From positions 14,514,770 to 14,578,769 of the forward strand of contig CM119271.1 of NCBI GenBank assembly GCA_051294375.1: a stretch of DNA of 64,000 bases, in the 5' to 3' direction. The notes under the pieces were generated by a model. That model saw only the letters and a list, made by a program, of their open reading frames with translations, did no database searches and was not told where the DNA came from. Below, one piece after another: positions 47,701-61,300 of the stretch; the stretch's first letter is position 1; each line of letters starts with the position of its first letter. The translations under genes were made by a program, and so were the position numbers. This stretch comes from Paraspadella gotoi. Lineage: Eukaryota; Chaetognatha.

Positions 47701-50640
47701 CGTTTTTCTCTCGGGAGATGTCGCGTTTGCAGAGCAGATGCTCACATTTGTTGGTGGGGAAGAACAACATGATAGAATTAAACTTCTTTCCTCCCGCCGA
47801 CGAACCTTTGGAACGAGACGAACTTGGAGATGTTGGTTGAGTCTAGAGGCGACGAGGAATTGACCGGAAACGAGGATCTTTTTTCGAACCGACGTCGGGC
47901 GAGAAATGGAGATGACTAGATGGAAGACGCCTGAAGAAAAAAAAGAAAAAAAGGGGACATTCTAACAACTTAATAATCTAATTACCAACAAGGGTCACTC
48001 CCACAAAACGAACCGGACGCTGTCTCGACGCTTCGCACGAAATTTCCCACGACGTCGATATCGACGGCTTCCGTCCACGACCCCGCAGCGCCACAGCTGC
48101 CCCCGCTGGCCAAGCCGAACCGCATCCGCAAAGGCGTCCGCTGACTGCGCCACGAATACGCGACAGCGCCGCGAGCGTCGACTTGGAGTTCTTCGTCAGT
48201 GTTGACTTGACCGAAGCGAATCGTCTGACGAGAATCGTTGCAGATCACGTGATATCTGAAAAAAAAAATATAAAGTTGTAAACTATGACCGCCAGGGGTG
48301 GAAATTTTGACTAGATTCATTTTTTTTTAACTGACGCGGAGACGACGGCGTCCTTTGCGGCGCTCGTCGGCGTCTTTGAGAGGCAGTTGGACCACGCCTC
48401 GGCGACCAATGAGATGGTGTGGACGGCGCCTTGGCTGAGTCGAGCGAATATCGGGCCCGTCTCCAAGGAAACCGTCAAGTCGGTCGGAAGTGGACGAGGA
48501 AGACGACGATTGACTTTGGGCGTCGACGAGTCTTTAAATAAGAGATTAAGAGAAGAGGATTAAGATTAAGATTAAGATCAGAATTGAGAATAGAAAAGAA
48601 TACAAATGGCGGCCGAACTTTTGAATCTGCCGATCGGTATTATTCCTCCGCCCCTCGAATTGATTTTGAGGCAAACGTCGAAAGGTTCTACGAAGGGTTG
48701 AGAAGTCAAGCATAACATCTCCACCAGGTTGGCCTCCGGAGATGCTTTTGCCTATTATAAATATGTAGAAATTAATATATCTTAAAAGTTGATTATCTAT
48801 TTCTTCGCCAGCGTCACCTCGATACTCCACTGATCGCCACCACCGTGACCGAGCGCCAAGGTGATGGCGAGGCGATCGAGCACCACAATCCCCAACTCTT
48901 CCCGCGGAAGTCGTGGGGATGCGAGGGAAAAGGGCGCCAACCAGGCTGGAGTCTTTCCTTCGACGGCGACGGGGTGATTGGCGAGGACTAGATGGAGTGA
49001 CGCAATGCGGACGGCGAATTGGATTCTTCGAGTTATTTTAAAAGAGTAAAAGTTAAATTTGTTAAACATCTGGAGAAAAATGGTATAAATCTCATTTGCA
49101 TATTATAGCAATTATGCCCAAATGTTACGAAAGTGTTTTTTTTTAGGTAAAGGAGGAAAAATTTTACTTTCACTATTTATCCCAACCCTATCAAACATTT
49201 CTTGTTGCAAAGAAGACAATATCTACTATAGTTGAGAAGCTAAAGTTTTAACAGGATTACTTTCTTGAGTTTTATAAAGTTTGAAATTTTACTTAACATC
49301 TTCGGTCAAAAATAACAAGATCACACTTCGCCCTCCCAGGCATACGAAATCTCTCACCTCGGTCTGAAAGCGGGAGAGTAGCAGGAATCAACCCGGGCGG
49401 CGGCGGCCAGCGCCGAGGGCGGGACGAGCGCCGACTTTGCCCAATTTGAGAGAGTTGGCGACGGCGGCGAAGAAAGAGACGATTCTCCAGTCCGCTCTTT
49501 GATCACGACGCGCCAAGCGTCAGAGATTCCTACGCCCTTCAAATTCAAACGGCAGAGAAAAAAAAATTAATACGTAATCAAAATACTAAATTTAAATAAT
49601 AGATACATTAAACTATTCTGAAATTAACCTGAAGATCCGAAGGATCAACGCCGTGCAAATCCAAGATGGCCGACTGACTCTCGGAGATGCAAAACGTTTT
49701 GTACGTGACGAATTCTCGTTTTAAATCGTCGAAATACTACAAACGTGGAAGGCGGGGAATAGTATTAATCTTTTGTCCAAAATCTATCGACAGGTTTTCC
49801 CTATGACACTTTCTTCGTTTACCTGCAACAAACAGGGCACCGCACTCGGAGCCCCTCTTCCGGTCCCCACCCCCGCGTCGACGGCGAAGGGAACGGGGGA
49901 GACTTGAAAGGCGGTGACGGCGCGCGGTTCCGGATAGCGCCACGTCATCGACGCCTCCTCCGCCGGCGTCGTCGACGTCCGGAACGCGATCTCCCAAGGT
50001 CGAGGAAGGATTTCCGACGCTGCGAAATGAGGACAAAGAGGGGTAAGTCCAGGAAGCCCCTTTACCCTATCGATTCCAAGTCGCTCACCCGCGGGATCCT
50101 TGACGTAGACAAAGGCGCCGCTGCGAAGATCGTCGATGCTCGACGTCGGATGCCGAAGTCGCTCGACGTCGTCGTCTTCGTTTCGAGGAGGAAAGTCGGC
50201 TTCGTCGTCGACGGAGGGAAGAGGAGAGGAGATGGATGAGGAGGAGCAAGGGATGGAGACGATGCGCTAAAGAAGAAGTTAAAAGGACCCACGTTTAAAA
50301 AACCTTGGAAGTAAGAGATAAAAATATTTTCGTTAATTTTTAAAAGTTCTTACCCGTCGCAGTTCGTCCGCCTCTTCTGCTAATCGACGAAGGGCGAGGA
50401 ATTGATCCTGACCCAAATTCACTCTCACGATTCCCGCGGTCACGTGACCGGTAAAGCGAAAGGGAAAGGAAAGATTTTGACCTGAGAGAAGTACACGAGG
50501 TTGTGGTTGGCTTAACAATTGGTCATAAAATTAAGTAATCAAATAATGATAAAATAATTTACGACTTATTAGGTCATAGACCAGGAAACTATAAGTTAAA
50601 TAAATAAAATCGATCAGTTAATGTATATTGTATAGTGTTC

Positions 50641-50682
<42 letters not shown>

Positions 50683-53600
50683 GAACCCCAAAAAGCCGCT
50701 GGCGCCGGAGCCTCCATCTTAGAAACAGTAGCGCCGGCTTGGAAGTGGAACGGGCCGACGAGTTGGTGGCGCCGGGAGTGACTTTCCACGGACGCGTTGG
50801 CATCGTAAAAGGAGAAAAGAGCTTCGAGATGGGAAAGCGGCGGCGACGATGACGATGACGACGAAGATGAAGTTCCGACGTTGGCGGAGAATTCCGAACA
50901 AGATAACGTGAGTCTCGTGACGGACGAGTGATTGGGTTCGGAATCGAATCCACGCGGAGTCAGCGTCGAAGCCGTGGACGCCTTGGACGAGCTCTTCCGC
51001 GGCGCGTCGGTCACGGCGATGACATCCTCTTCCGACGCCTCGAAGCGTAACACCAACTGGTTCGTTGAGAGGGAGGCGTGGCCGATGGCGCCGCCGAAGA
51101 GGAGGCGAGAGGGGTCCCTGTTTGGTGGTTGAGAGTAGGACGAGGATGCGGAGGAAGAGGAGGAGGTTCGGCGAAGTCGGGTTCGGAGGAAATCCACAGT
51201 TGGGTGAGACAACAGTCTCGAGGTAAGCGAGTTCAGACCGTTGGAGAAAAGATCGAATTTCGCGACGCTGGAGATAAAGAAAAATCGAATTTTATCGACC
51301 AATGACCATTACTAACAATGTCAGTCTTACATGATATACTATTTCTATTGAAAAAGACCTTAGAGTCGCGCAGATCGGCCGGTCCATGATCAACGACATC
51401 TTGGTCGGACGAGAGAGGAAGTCTTCCACTTTGATCGTGTACAAACTCGGAAGGATTCCCGTCTTCGGATTCGGTTCGCCCTGAAATTTAAAAAAAGGTA
51501 AAGTCATTAAAAAAAAAAATCGAGGCTCTCTTCCTCCACGTTCTCCCCCACCTGTTTGGTCTCGATCCACGGCATCTCAAAGTCGTTGGCAAAGGGCAGC
51601 AGCTGCTCGTCCGAGTCGACCCTGCGTCCCGCCGCGGCGCCGCGGAGGCTGGCGTCGAAGCAGCTCAGCTCGAGTCGCTGACGCTGATGGGAACAGGAGA
51701 CGAGGGTGTGGGGCTGAGCGAAGCCGACGGAGAGGAGGGGGGCGACGACGAAGGAGTAGGAAGAGGAAGGGGAGGAGGAAGAGGAAGAAGATTCGTCTCC
51801 ATCGTAAGGATCCTCTAGTTCCGATGAGGTCTGAGGAAAGAGGAAGGGGGTGGATGAGAGAAATCGTGTATTAAATGTACAAAGTAAAAGTAAAAGAACA
51901 TAAAATGTAATTTTTTTGGTTAATGTTTACATGAGCCTGGGCAGGTTTTTCGGCTTTGGGCTCCCGTGGGCAATACTCGTAAGCGAAAAAAGAGATTTTA
52001 TTCGCTGTGAGTAAAACGTCGAAGGGTACAAAGTCCAAAGCATCCTTCGGGGTCTTTGTTGTTGTTGTTGTCGTTATTTTCCCAGATTTGTTAGTTTCTT
52101 CATTTTCATTGAACAATGAGATTCCTCTCTTTTCGTCGTTTCTGTAAATGAATAAGAAAATTGCTTTTAAGTTTAAAAAGGGAGGAAAATGGATTTTAGA
52201 ATTGCCATTCGACAAACTCTCACTTGCTGCCGGAACGCCGCCGTTGCGACAAAGCGTCGCTGTCGATTCCGCTGTCGGCGACGACGGACGTCAACGAATT
52301 CGTCTTGGAGGATGAAGACGACGACGACGAAGAAAAGGGGGCGTTCATGACGTCGGCCAACGCGCTGAAGGAAGAGAAAAAACGTGAGGGTTTATTAGAG
52401 AAGCCATTAACTTCCCCTTTTCTCAGATCCGGAGTCAGTACCCAAAGGCTCGAATGGTTTGTCCCAAAAGGTCGAGTCCGAGATCGAGTTGATGCTGACC
52501 CAAGAAGAGATCCACATCCGTCGTCGCGTTTATCTCCATCGAATGACCGCAGACCCAACGATCGGCGAAACGAGCCGACTCGGTCTCGAAAACCTTTGTT
52601 TAAAGTAAAATGGTAAGGGAGTGGTCTTTTCATACAATTGAAACATTCTTTGAAATATTATACCACTTCATTGATAGGGAAGCCAGGCACTCTGGGAGTG
52701 AATAAACGAGACTGTGAGAGAGTCTTGATTGAAAGCTTGCAGGGACCTGCTATGTCATTATCTTGTAAGAGTGATGGAGGCCTTAAACCACCAAAGCCTG
52801 TCCAAAGTCAGGGGCAAGATAGCTTATTTATTAAATGAATGGATAATTTTTATATTGGTTGTACCAATTTCATGTAATAATAATACGTCGGTAATATTTC
52901 GAGATTGAAACTTGACATTAGTACAAGTCTTGACACTTACCTTTCGAGCGACGGCAGGAGCGGCGACGATTCTGAGATCGAAAGTGGTGGCGATGGGGAC
53001 GACTTTGACGACGGAATCCACGAGATTCGAGTCATTGAAGTTGAGACCTAATAAAATAAACAAATACGAAAAGTAATACCCTTTTTAAAAACCCCTTTAT
53101 TCCACAAAGGATCGCCACTGTTGTCCTCAGCAACGTCTCGCACCTTCTCCTAAATTGTCGGCGTCTGCGGCGTCCAGCTTGTTCCACTCGACGGCCGGAT
53201 TTTGATGCTGATAACCGGAAGTCAGAGCGGCATCGTCGGCGCCGGGGAAGGCGGCGCCGGACAGCGACTTGAAGAAAAACGATCAATCATTAGAACTAAT
53301 TTATCGACTTCAACGATTCGAAAATAAACTGACTTGGACGTCTTTCCAACATCCCGTCGACAGGTTTATACCATTGAGATCGATTTGGTATTGACGGTCT
53401 TCTACCTCCGAACCTATTATTGATAAATCTACGTTATTTAACAAATCAACATTCTTCTTCCGGTTTCATTATCTCTTTTCTTTTACCGGGTACGTTGAGC
53501 TTTCCCCGGCGAACGGCGCGATCGAAGGCGTCTTGATCGAGCACCATTCGCGGGAGAGGGTTGTCCGCCTGAGGGACGATCACCGCTTCGCCCACTTGGA

Positions 53601-55291
53601 AGAGGAGGAGATCGTGACGAACGGGCGGAGGGAGGAAAGGCCAGGAAGAGGAGGCTGGGGAAGACAAAACGAATCCATCGATGGAATTAATTTCCGAGTC
53701 ATCAATCTCCTTTGCATTTTCGTAGTTCTTATTTTCGATGACCCGTGATTCAGATTCAATTTTCTTCAGAGTTTTTTTTTTTGCAAACTTTCTCGTCTTT
53801 ATCAAAAAATTACTTTCATTGGGAGATTATCACTTATGATGGCTGAACTTTCAATCAAAAATTTAAATTTAATAAGAGGTGAGATTAATATAAACCTCCT
53901 CGTGTTTAAGAAGGTAAAAATTAATGAGCCGACTTAAGATGGTTTTAAAGCTTTTTGATGACGAAGAAGCCTGTGAAACCTTGTAATTCATGTCATGTCG
54001 CCGACGAAAATGCTGAGTGAAGACCAAGTATATCGCAGACCACATAAAATATTTTCCATGAGGAAAAGGCAAACGTACAAAAGGATCGAATATCGACGAA
54101 TGCGAAAATCTCTATCGGCGATAGAGGAAGAGGATAGAGAAGAAGAGGAAGAGGAGAATAGGAGAGAGGAAAATCGAGAGAGAGCGAGAGATCGCCGGAT
54201 ACTACAGTAATTTAGTAAAAAATAAGGTTCTACCTTGGTGGTCTTTGACATCCCTCTCGTCTTCATCCTCGTCATCATCATCGTCGATCGGCATGAAGAT
54301 TCGCATTGACGACGTCGTCAGATAAACCAGCGGAAGTTGTGAAGTGAAGAAGTTGAGCATCGTGGAAGAAGAAGAGGACGAGGAGGAGGAGGTCGACGAC
54401 GACGACGACATCGAAGAAGACAACAAACTTATCAAAGGTTCAGCCACGGCCGCCGCCGCCACCACCAGGGAACTCTGCAGTATGACGTCGCAGGGTTGCA
54501 TTTTGAGGCAGATCTCGTGAAGGTAAGGCAAACGGCCACGCCCACTTCCGCGTCCCCTGGCGCCGTCCGCCGTTTCTCCTTCGTCCCTCCTCCGCTCGAT
54601 GCGGGCGCGAACGTTTCGGCAGAGGGCGCTCGTGAGAGTGAGAGCGAGAAAAGCGCGGGATTTGTCCAGTGGGCGTGGCAAAGGGGCGAAGAAGTCGGAG
54701 GCGGGGGAGATGGATGAGTAGGCGACGCGGTCGTGAACGATTTGAAGATGGGAGGTGAGGCGGTCGGGTGAGGAAGTGAGGACCTGGACGGAGGAGAAAA
54801 AGAGATACAGAAAGATGGCTTTAAACGATTTTAACTGCTTTACTAATTTCTAAAAATCTTAAAGTATAGTGATCTCGCCAGACGTTACTATCAAAGAAAG
54901 CTAATAAAAAAAAGGAAGAATGATTAATATGATAACAAATTATTAATGTAATAATAATTGATTGATTGATGTAATAGTAATTGATTGATTGATATAATAA
55001 AAATTGATTGATTGATGTAATAGTAATTGATTGATTGATGTAATAGTAATTGATTGATTGATATAATAATAATTGATTGATTGATATAATAATAATTAAT
55101 TATTGATACGATGATAACCAAATATTAATATGATGATAACCAAATAATGGATGCGATGATAATCATTTATTGATGCGATGATAATCATTTATTGACACGA
55201 TGATAATCATTCATTGATCCAATGATAATCATTCATTGATGCGATGATAATCACTCATTGTAAATAAAAACAAACAAATGCGTGTATGAGT

Positions 55292-55322
<31 letters not shown>

Positions 55323-58300
55323 AGAGAAAAAAAAATAGAAGCTGGACAACCGCCGCCGCCGAAAATAGTCACAAAAAAGCTAAAGCGACCCCAAATCACG
55401 CCAAGACAGGCCTTAAGCCTGTCTGGCGAGATAAAAACATTTCTTTTCTGTCCATTACTCACCACTCCCAAATAAGGTCCCGGTCTCCATTCTTCCTCAG
55501 CTTTCGATCTAACGAAATGATTGACTTGAAAGGCTCCGATTTTGAGTTTAACTTTGGAATAAATCTCTTGCACATCGACTGAGGCCGTCGCGTCCTCCGA
55601 GTCGGCCACGACGAGTAACTGCGCGCCTCGGGGGCCACTCTGAAACCCAAACATCTTGAAGGTCGCCTTGGGGAGCGTCCACTGGATCCATAAGGAAAGG
55701 TGGGGCTCCGTCGCTGGAAGGAGAAGGAAAAGATGTAGAAGATTGTCCTCTTCTTCTAAAAATTTGAAAATTTAAGTCAAAACGACGGCGCGCCCACCGG
55801 AGACTCTTTCCACGACGCCGTCATCCGCCGTCGCCTCTTGATTACGCGCATGAGCGACTTCCGGCGCCGCCTCCCGCGCGCCCTTCCGGCGAGTATCGTC
55901 TTCGCGTGAAGAGGACGCCATCGTCGATGGCGCGCGACGAGAGTTCGAAGTCGGCCCGAGTGGGGGCGGGGCTGAGGGAGAGTTGCAAAAAAACTTAATT
56001 TTTCGTGATCTCCGTTGAAAGCAAATTAAAATTGCAAACCTCCTTCGAGCGTCTCATCGGCTGCAGCTGCGGCTGCGGCGCCGTTGTCGTCTTTGTCCTT
56101 CAATTCGTCCGTCGCTTCTTCCGAAAACAAAAGAGCCGAGGCGACGTCGGCCAAACGACGATGAAGAACAACCAACTATAAAGCAAAAGGAAAATGGTAA
56201 ATCCGTTTGACTAACGTCGAAAGAAAAACTTCAATGCAACTATAAAGCAAAAGGAAAATGATAAATCCGTTCGACTAACGTCGAAAGAAAAACTTCAATG
56301 CTTACCTGAGACGCGGTCGCCGTCGCCAGCGCCAATTGCGGCCGAGAGACGGCGACCACTTGAGGGTCGAGATCAGCGTGGACGCAGAGGCTGAGCAGCG
56401 GCGGTTTCGAGGCTGCGGTCCCGGTCGCGGTGGCCCGGCCGCCTGAAGCCGAGACGGCCAGCGTCCCGGTGGTCGTCGAAGGGTGGATGAGGTAATCGAG
56501 GCGCAAAGAATCGTGGGATTTTTGTTTTCTGTGTTTCTTCTTTTCGCGATTTTTGACTGTTTTGGCGGAAAAGGGAGAAGCTTCGTCGGACAAAACGGAG
56601 TAAACGGCGAAACCTGTAAATATATTAACAAAAGTGATTTAAAATGAAAACGTCAAAAATGTTAAAAAATATGACACGAGTGTAACTTTTGGTTCCTCAA
56701 TCTCATTTGCATATTGTAGCAGAGTAGATTATTTCTATATCTCATAATCATGTTTTTTTAGAAGTTTTAAATTATTATTTTGAGGATACTTTTAATAGGG
56801 TTTAATAATCTTTCAATTTTGCGAATACTTTTTAGATATTTCATAGCATAATTGTAGCTTTACAAATGAAAATATTTTTCTTCTCATGATTGATGAAAAA
56901 AATCACCACTCAATATTTTACATCACCGGTTAAATTTGACACAAAATATGATTGGATGGCTGACTTTAAGTTAAGACATTAGCAAGTAATTAGGAAGATG
57001 GTAGTGCGAGCTTCAATCTCTAAATAGGTCAGCAAAGACAGAAAACACTGACAAAACAGCAAATTGAGATTAAATATCTCGCCCTCGACGGAATAAACCG
57101 CCCCACGAACCTTCCAGTCTAAGCGTCCACGGAAGTCGTTCTCCGCTGAAGACAAAATCGGCGAGACGAGGGACGGGAATCTCGGGAGACGCCTCGACGA
57201 GCGTCTCCTTCGCCCCTGGACTCGTCACCGTCAACGCGGGCGTGGAGACGCAAAGGCAAGGAGGAGGAGGATGGGAACGGGAGGAGAGGATGTCAGAGAA
57301 GGAAGAGACGAAGGAAGGAGAAGAGGAGATTGGGAGATAAAGAGAGGAGCGAGGAAAGACGACGAATGAGGAGGAGAGACGGAGGTTGACTTCGAGACGT
57401 CTGGCGGTGGAGGAAACACGATTTTAAATCAAATTAACTTTGAAAATAATTTTAATTTGTTAAGCGTTTAGACCAAAGACTAACCTTAAAACCGCGTAAA
57501 CGGTCGGCAAAAGTCTCTTAACCCGAGACATCATTTCGTTTTTCCGTTCAGAGACGCGATCGACAGCAGCGACGGCAGCGGCGGCGGCTGCTTCTTCTTC
57601 GGTCATCGTCGCTTCGTCGTTCTGGTCTTCGTCGACTTCGAAGGCCGCAACTGATTCGGACTCCAATTCAACCGTCGAATCTTTGCCGCTTAAAAAAAAA
57701 AAAAGACCCAGAATTTATTCAAGCATAATATTTCTTAAATCAAGAAGACGAAAGGACCAATAGGATAATACCTAACTTTAAAAGAAGTCTTGACCAAATT
57801 CCCATCTCTCGAATCGTTCGTCCGCTCAGCGACGGAACGAGCAGACAGTTCTGGCATATTGTCTTCGCCCAACGTCTCGACCGCCGAATCCGTCGTCGCT
57901 GAGGGCGTCGGCATCTTCTTCGTCGTCAGCGTCGTCGACGACCGCTTCTCCGGAAGAGACTTGGGCGTCGGCGCGTAGTCTAGCCAAGTGATCAGCAAAG
58001 GGTCGAGGTTGGCAGCCACGCCTTGAACGCGAAGTGTGGCTATGATTCTGAGGGAAAGGAAAAAGTCAACTCGAGTGTGCACGTGGAATTTTGAGACAAA
58101 CCGCCCTACCTTCTATCTTAAAATTACGTCAATATTATTAATTTAAATTGGCAAATTAGTTTAAGAAGCTCCACCTGCACTTGACATCGAAATCAACGAT
58201 GTTTTCCCAATCCGTGGGTAACTGAAGAGCGAAGGCGACCAGCTCCTCCGATTCATCTGTCGCCGTTGCCGCCTCAGGAGTCCTGGCGGCATCTTGATGC

Positions 58301-61300
58301 CGCGGGCCCCGAATGCGACGCAACGAGTCGGTTTCCTCTTTTCCAGACAAAAGGCAAACGTCGGCGTCGTTTCCGGCGACGGCATCGAAACGTTGCAGCG
58401 AGAGGCGGACCGAGGAAAGAGTTCCGCTAACGGCGAAAACGTCCGAGTTGATCACGAACTTTGACTGGATAAAAATAATTTGGGAAATATTGTAGAAGTT
58501 CTAGAAACTAGAGAGAAGAATTCGTATAGCAGGGATGCTACATGAGAAGAAACTCAATCTCATTTGAAATGATTCACAAATTAAACTGTGACGTTCGAAG
58601 AATTAGTATTGAACCTGCAACGAGGACATTTGAAAAGTCAGCGTGGGAAATCCCCGTTTCGGATGAAATGTGTCATCGACAACAGAACTGTTTTTCTGAA
58701 AAGAAAAAAAAAGACAAAATACGTGAAAAAATCTTTCACTCTCCTGCTTTAAATATAAAAAAAAGAATGACAACCCAAAACGATGTCTAAAATATCTCAA
58801 TGCTAACTAAACTAAATTTGACATTATTTCTGCCATATGTAAATTTGTTTTAAGAGCCCAAAACTTTGTTTTCAATATTCTAACCTGAAATGGGTTGGGA
58901 TTGAGATCGATCGGTGCCCCCAAGAACTTGGCGAGAAGCTGCGAGGATCTTGAAATCGTTGGAGGCGTCTTCGACATCGACGTCGACCGAACAACGCCGC
59001 TCGGATGAGACGGCGGCGCCACCCACGTAAAAACAATCTTGGAGAAAAGGTGCAATTGAGGCGGCGTGAGGTGGAGCTGGAGTTGGGAGCATTCTGGAAG
59101 GAGGATGAAATGAAGATGCTTAACCAAATCATAAATCGTAAATAAACAGTAAACACGGACCGAGCATGTATCCATGGCGCGGCAACTCTGGGTCCTCGAT
59201 GGCGGAAGAATTGATGAGGGTCTTGGCAAAGGCGGCCGCGTTGAAGGGATTCATGACGACGAGCGATGGTTGCGATTTGGGCGCCATCTTCGGTTTGATG
59301 TAACTCAGAATAGCCTGTACAATATTTATATTAGTTCAAGACAAATACGTTTCTTTTTAAAATCATATGTATCCGAATTATACTTGCAATCCGAAGACGT
59401 TGACGGAGCGCTGGATGTAGCAGAGATGCGCGAGCTCATCGACGTCGGCCGGAGCGGCGGCGCGTATGGCGGCCACGATTTTTGAAGGATACATCGGCAG
59501 CGACGTTTGAAAGTCGACTCGATCGAAGATCAATGCCAGACAGGGAAGAGTCTTCCCACCCAGAGGAGACGATGGCCTTTAGGGAAGGACGGAGAGATAG
59601 GGAAAGAGAGATAGAAAGATAGAAATTTAGGGTTCTGTGCCTGTGGACGCAACAAATAAAAATCGAGTAAAAGGGAATACCACGATCAAATCAACTCCAA
59701 TTCTCACCGTTTGCTCTTTTCTGGGTCCTTGCCGGTCTTCGCCTTTCCAGCGGTCAACTTTCTCGGACCAGCAGCGGCAGCGGCGTCGTAGAATCCGTGA
59801 TCAGCGGCGAAGATCCTCACTTTCCAGTGAACCAGCGCCACGACGTAAGATCGCGTGGGAACGAAATCAGTCAGGACTGTAGTTTGACGCTCGGCCTCCC
59901 CCGCCTAATTTTAAAAGCAAAATACGAATAACCAAAAAACCGAAAAAAACTGATAATAACAAGCTCCCTCTAACACCCAGTCTCACCGCCATCCCCCCGA
60001 CGCTTTCGTCCCGCGCGACAACGTATGGATCATACTGATGATCCTGAGCCCAAAAGAGAATCCTCTCCAGGCGATGGACCAGACCCGAGGATATGACCGA
60101 GTGGGCGGGGCCGAAGAGAACGCGGACGGTCAGGGATTCGTGGCGGCGACGGGGCGGTCGCGGGGAAATGGATGCGCCTGAAGAGTGACAAGGGGAGCGA
60201 AATTATTTCCCACTTTTTTTAATAATTCATTTCCCCCCCCCCATTATCCTTATTTCATTTCCCCTTATCCCTCACCGTCGCCTTCTGGTTCCTCCTCCTC
60301 CTCTTCCTCTTCCGGCGACTCCATGGCGTAGACGCTGTCCGCCCAAAAGGCGCCGAAGCGTTCGATGGCAAAGGATTCGCTGAAATGCGCCAGGTGGCTC
60401 TCGCGGTCTAGAAACAAACGCGGCTCAACGCGTCTGGGGGAGACAAAAGAACAAGTGGCGGTCTGAGAAAAGAAAAAGGGAACGATGGATAAATAACAAG
60501 TCGTACCTGTTTTCGGCTCCCAATTCGTCGAAAAGAGACCCAGTCAGAAAATGGAGGGATCCTTTGGCCGATGGAGGGCATCCGCTACGAAAAATTAAAA
60601 GAGATATCGAAGACACGATAAGAAAAAAGAAAGAAAGGAAAGAACTTACCTGTTAAAGTAAGGAATCATTAGCGCGTAGTCGTCCTCGAAATGATCGCGG
60701 ACGCCGCAAACGCATTCTCCGCGTCCGTAGGCGCGGACGGCGCTGACGCCGAACTGGCACGAGCTGAACAGATCCTCTGTGAAAAAATGGAACAAAAAAG
60801 GTAATATGATATTTTCCTTTCTTTCCTAATCTCTCAAATTCTTTTCTAATCCTTTAATTTCTTTTCTTATCCGCCAATTTATTTTCTAATCCATCATTAC
60901 TTTTCTAATCTTGAATGTCTTTTCTAATTTTAAATTTAATTTCTTTTCTTAAGTTTCTTTCCTAATTTTAAATTTCCTATATCCTTTCTTCTTTTTTCTT
61001 TTCAGCTTTTGTTACTTTTCTTATGTAACTTTTAGTATGTAACAACGAATTTTTTATTGACATAGAAAGTCGGACATGTTTCGACTCTGTCTTGAGAGTC
61101 TTCATCAGCGTTGATGTTTTCCTTAAATTTAAACGCAACGAAAAGAAAGAATCATAACAATTATTCTTCTCTTTATCTTATTCTTTGCTTTTGTTTGCTT
61201 TTTTCCCCTTTTTTTCTTTACCCTTCTCTCTTCCCCCCAACTCACCCTTAATTCCGTCTCCCTTGCAAAGTATTTCAATGGCAACGCCCTCGGCGACCAC

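Larger units (their letters stand above)
45303..47780. mobile_element. DIRS-like retroelement remnant (inverted terminal repeats plus internal complementary region)
   Basis: The left terminal repeat 45339-45478 is the reverse complement of the right one, 47622-47765, with small indels. Beyond them lie unequal outer extensions of about 36 bp (left) and 15 bp (right). An internal block at 46787-46874 is the reverse complement of the left end (including its extension) joined directly to that of the right end. Inverted repeats plus an internal complementary region are the hallmark of DIRS tyrosine-recombinase retrotransposons, in which the block templates circle closure. No reverse transcriptase, methyltransferase or recombinase frame is present, so this is a deletion derivative or non-autonomous form. 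It lies in VPS13B intron 48. Termini have no obvious target-site duplication, as expected for DIRS. Confidence 0.72.
47806..56175 (-). other. VPS13B: VPS13B exons 25-48 (middle rod)
   Basis: 25: 56040-56175; 26: 55798-55971; 27: 55463-55713; 28: 54234-54783; 29: 53487-53654; 30: 53334-53413; 31: 53144-53267; 32: 52941-53047; 33: 52442-52593; 34: 52224-52364; 35: 51931-52141; 36: 51552-51830; 37: 51359-51480; 38: 50687-51267; 39: 50354-50481; 40: 50089-50266; 41: 49823-50019; 42: 49629-49736; 43: 49358-49536; 44: 48818-49025; 45: 48619-48751; 46: 48336-48531; 47: 48014-48255; 48: 47806-47930. Several boundaries were settled by phase: exon 44 starts after CGAAG inside a longer open frame, and exon 46 ends at CCGC|GTCAGT rather than two bases later. 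Exon 38 is the longest (581 nt), ends at a donor flanked by a poly(A/T) tract, and is Ser-rich. Confidence 0.92.
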
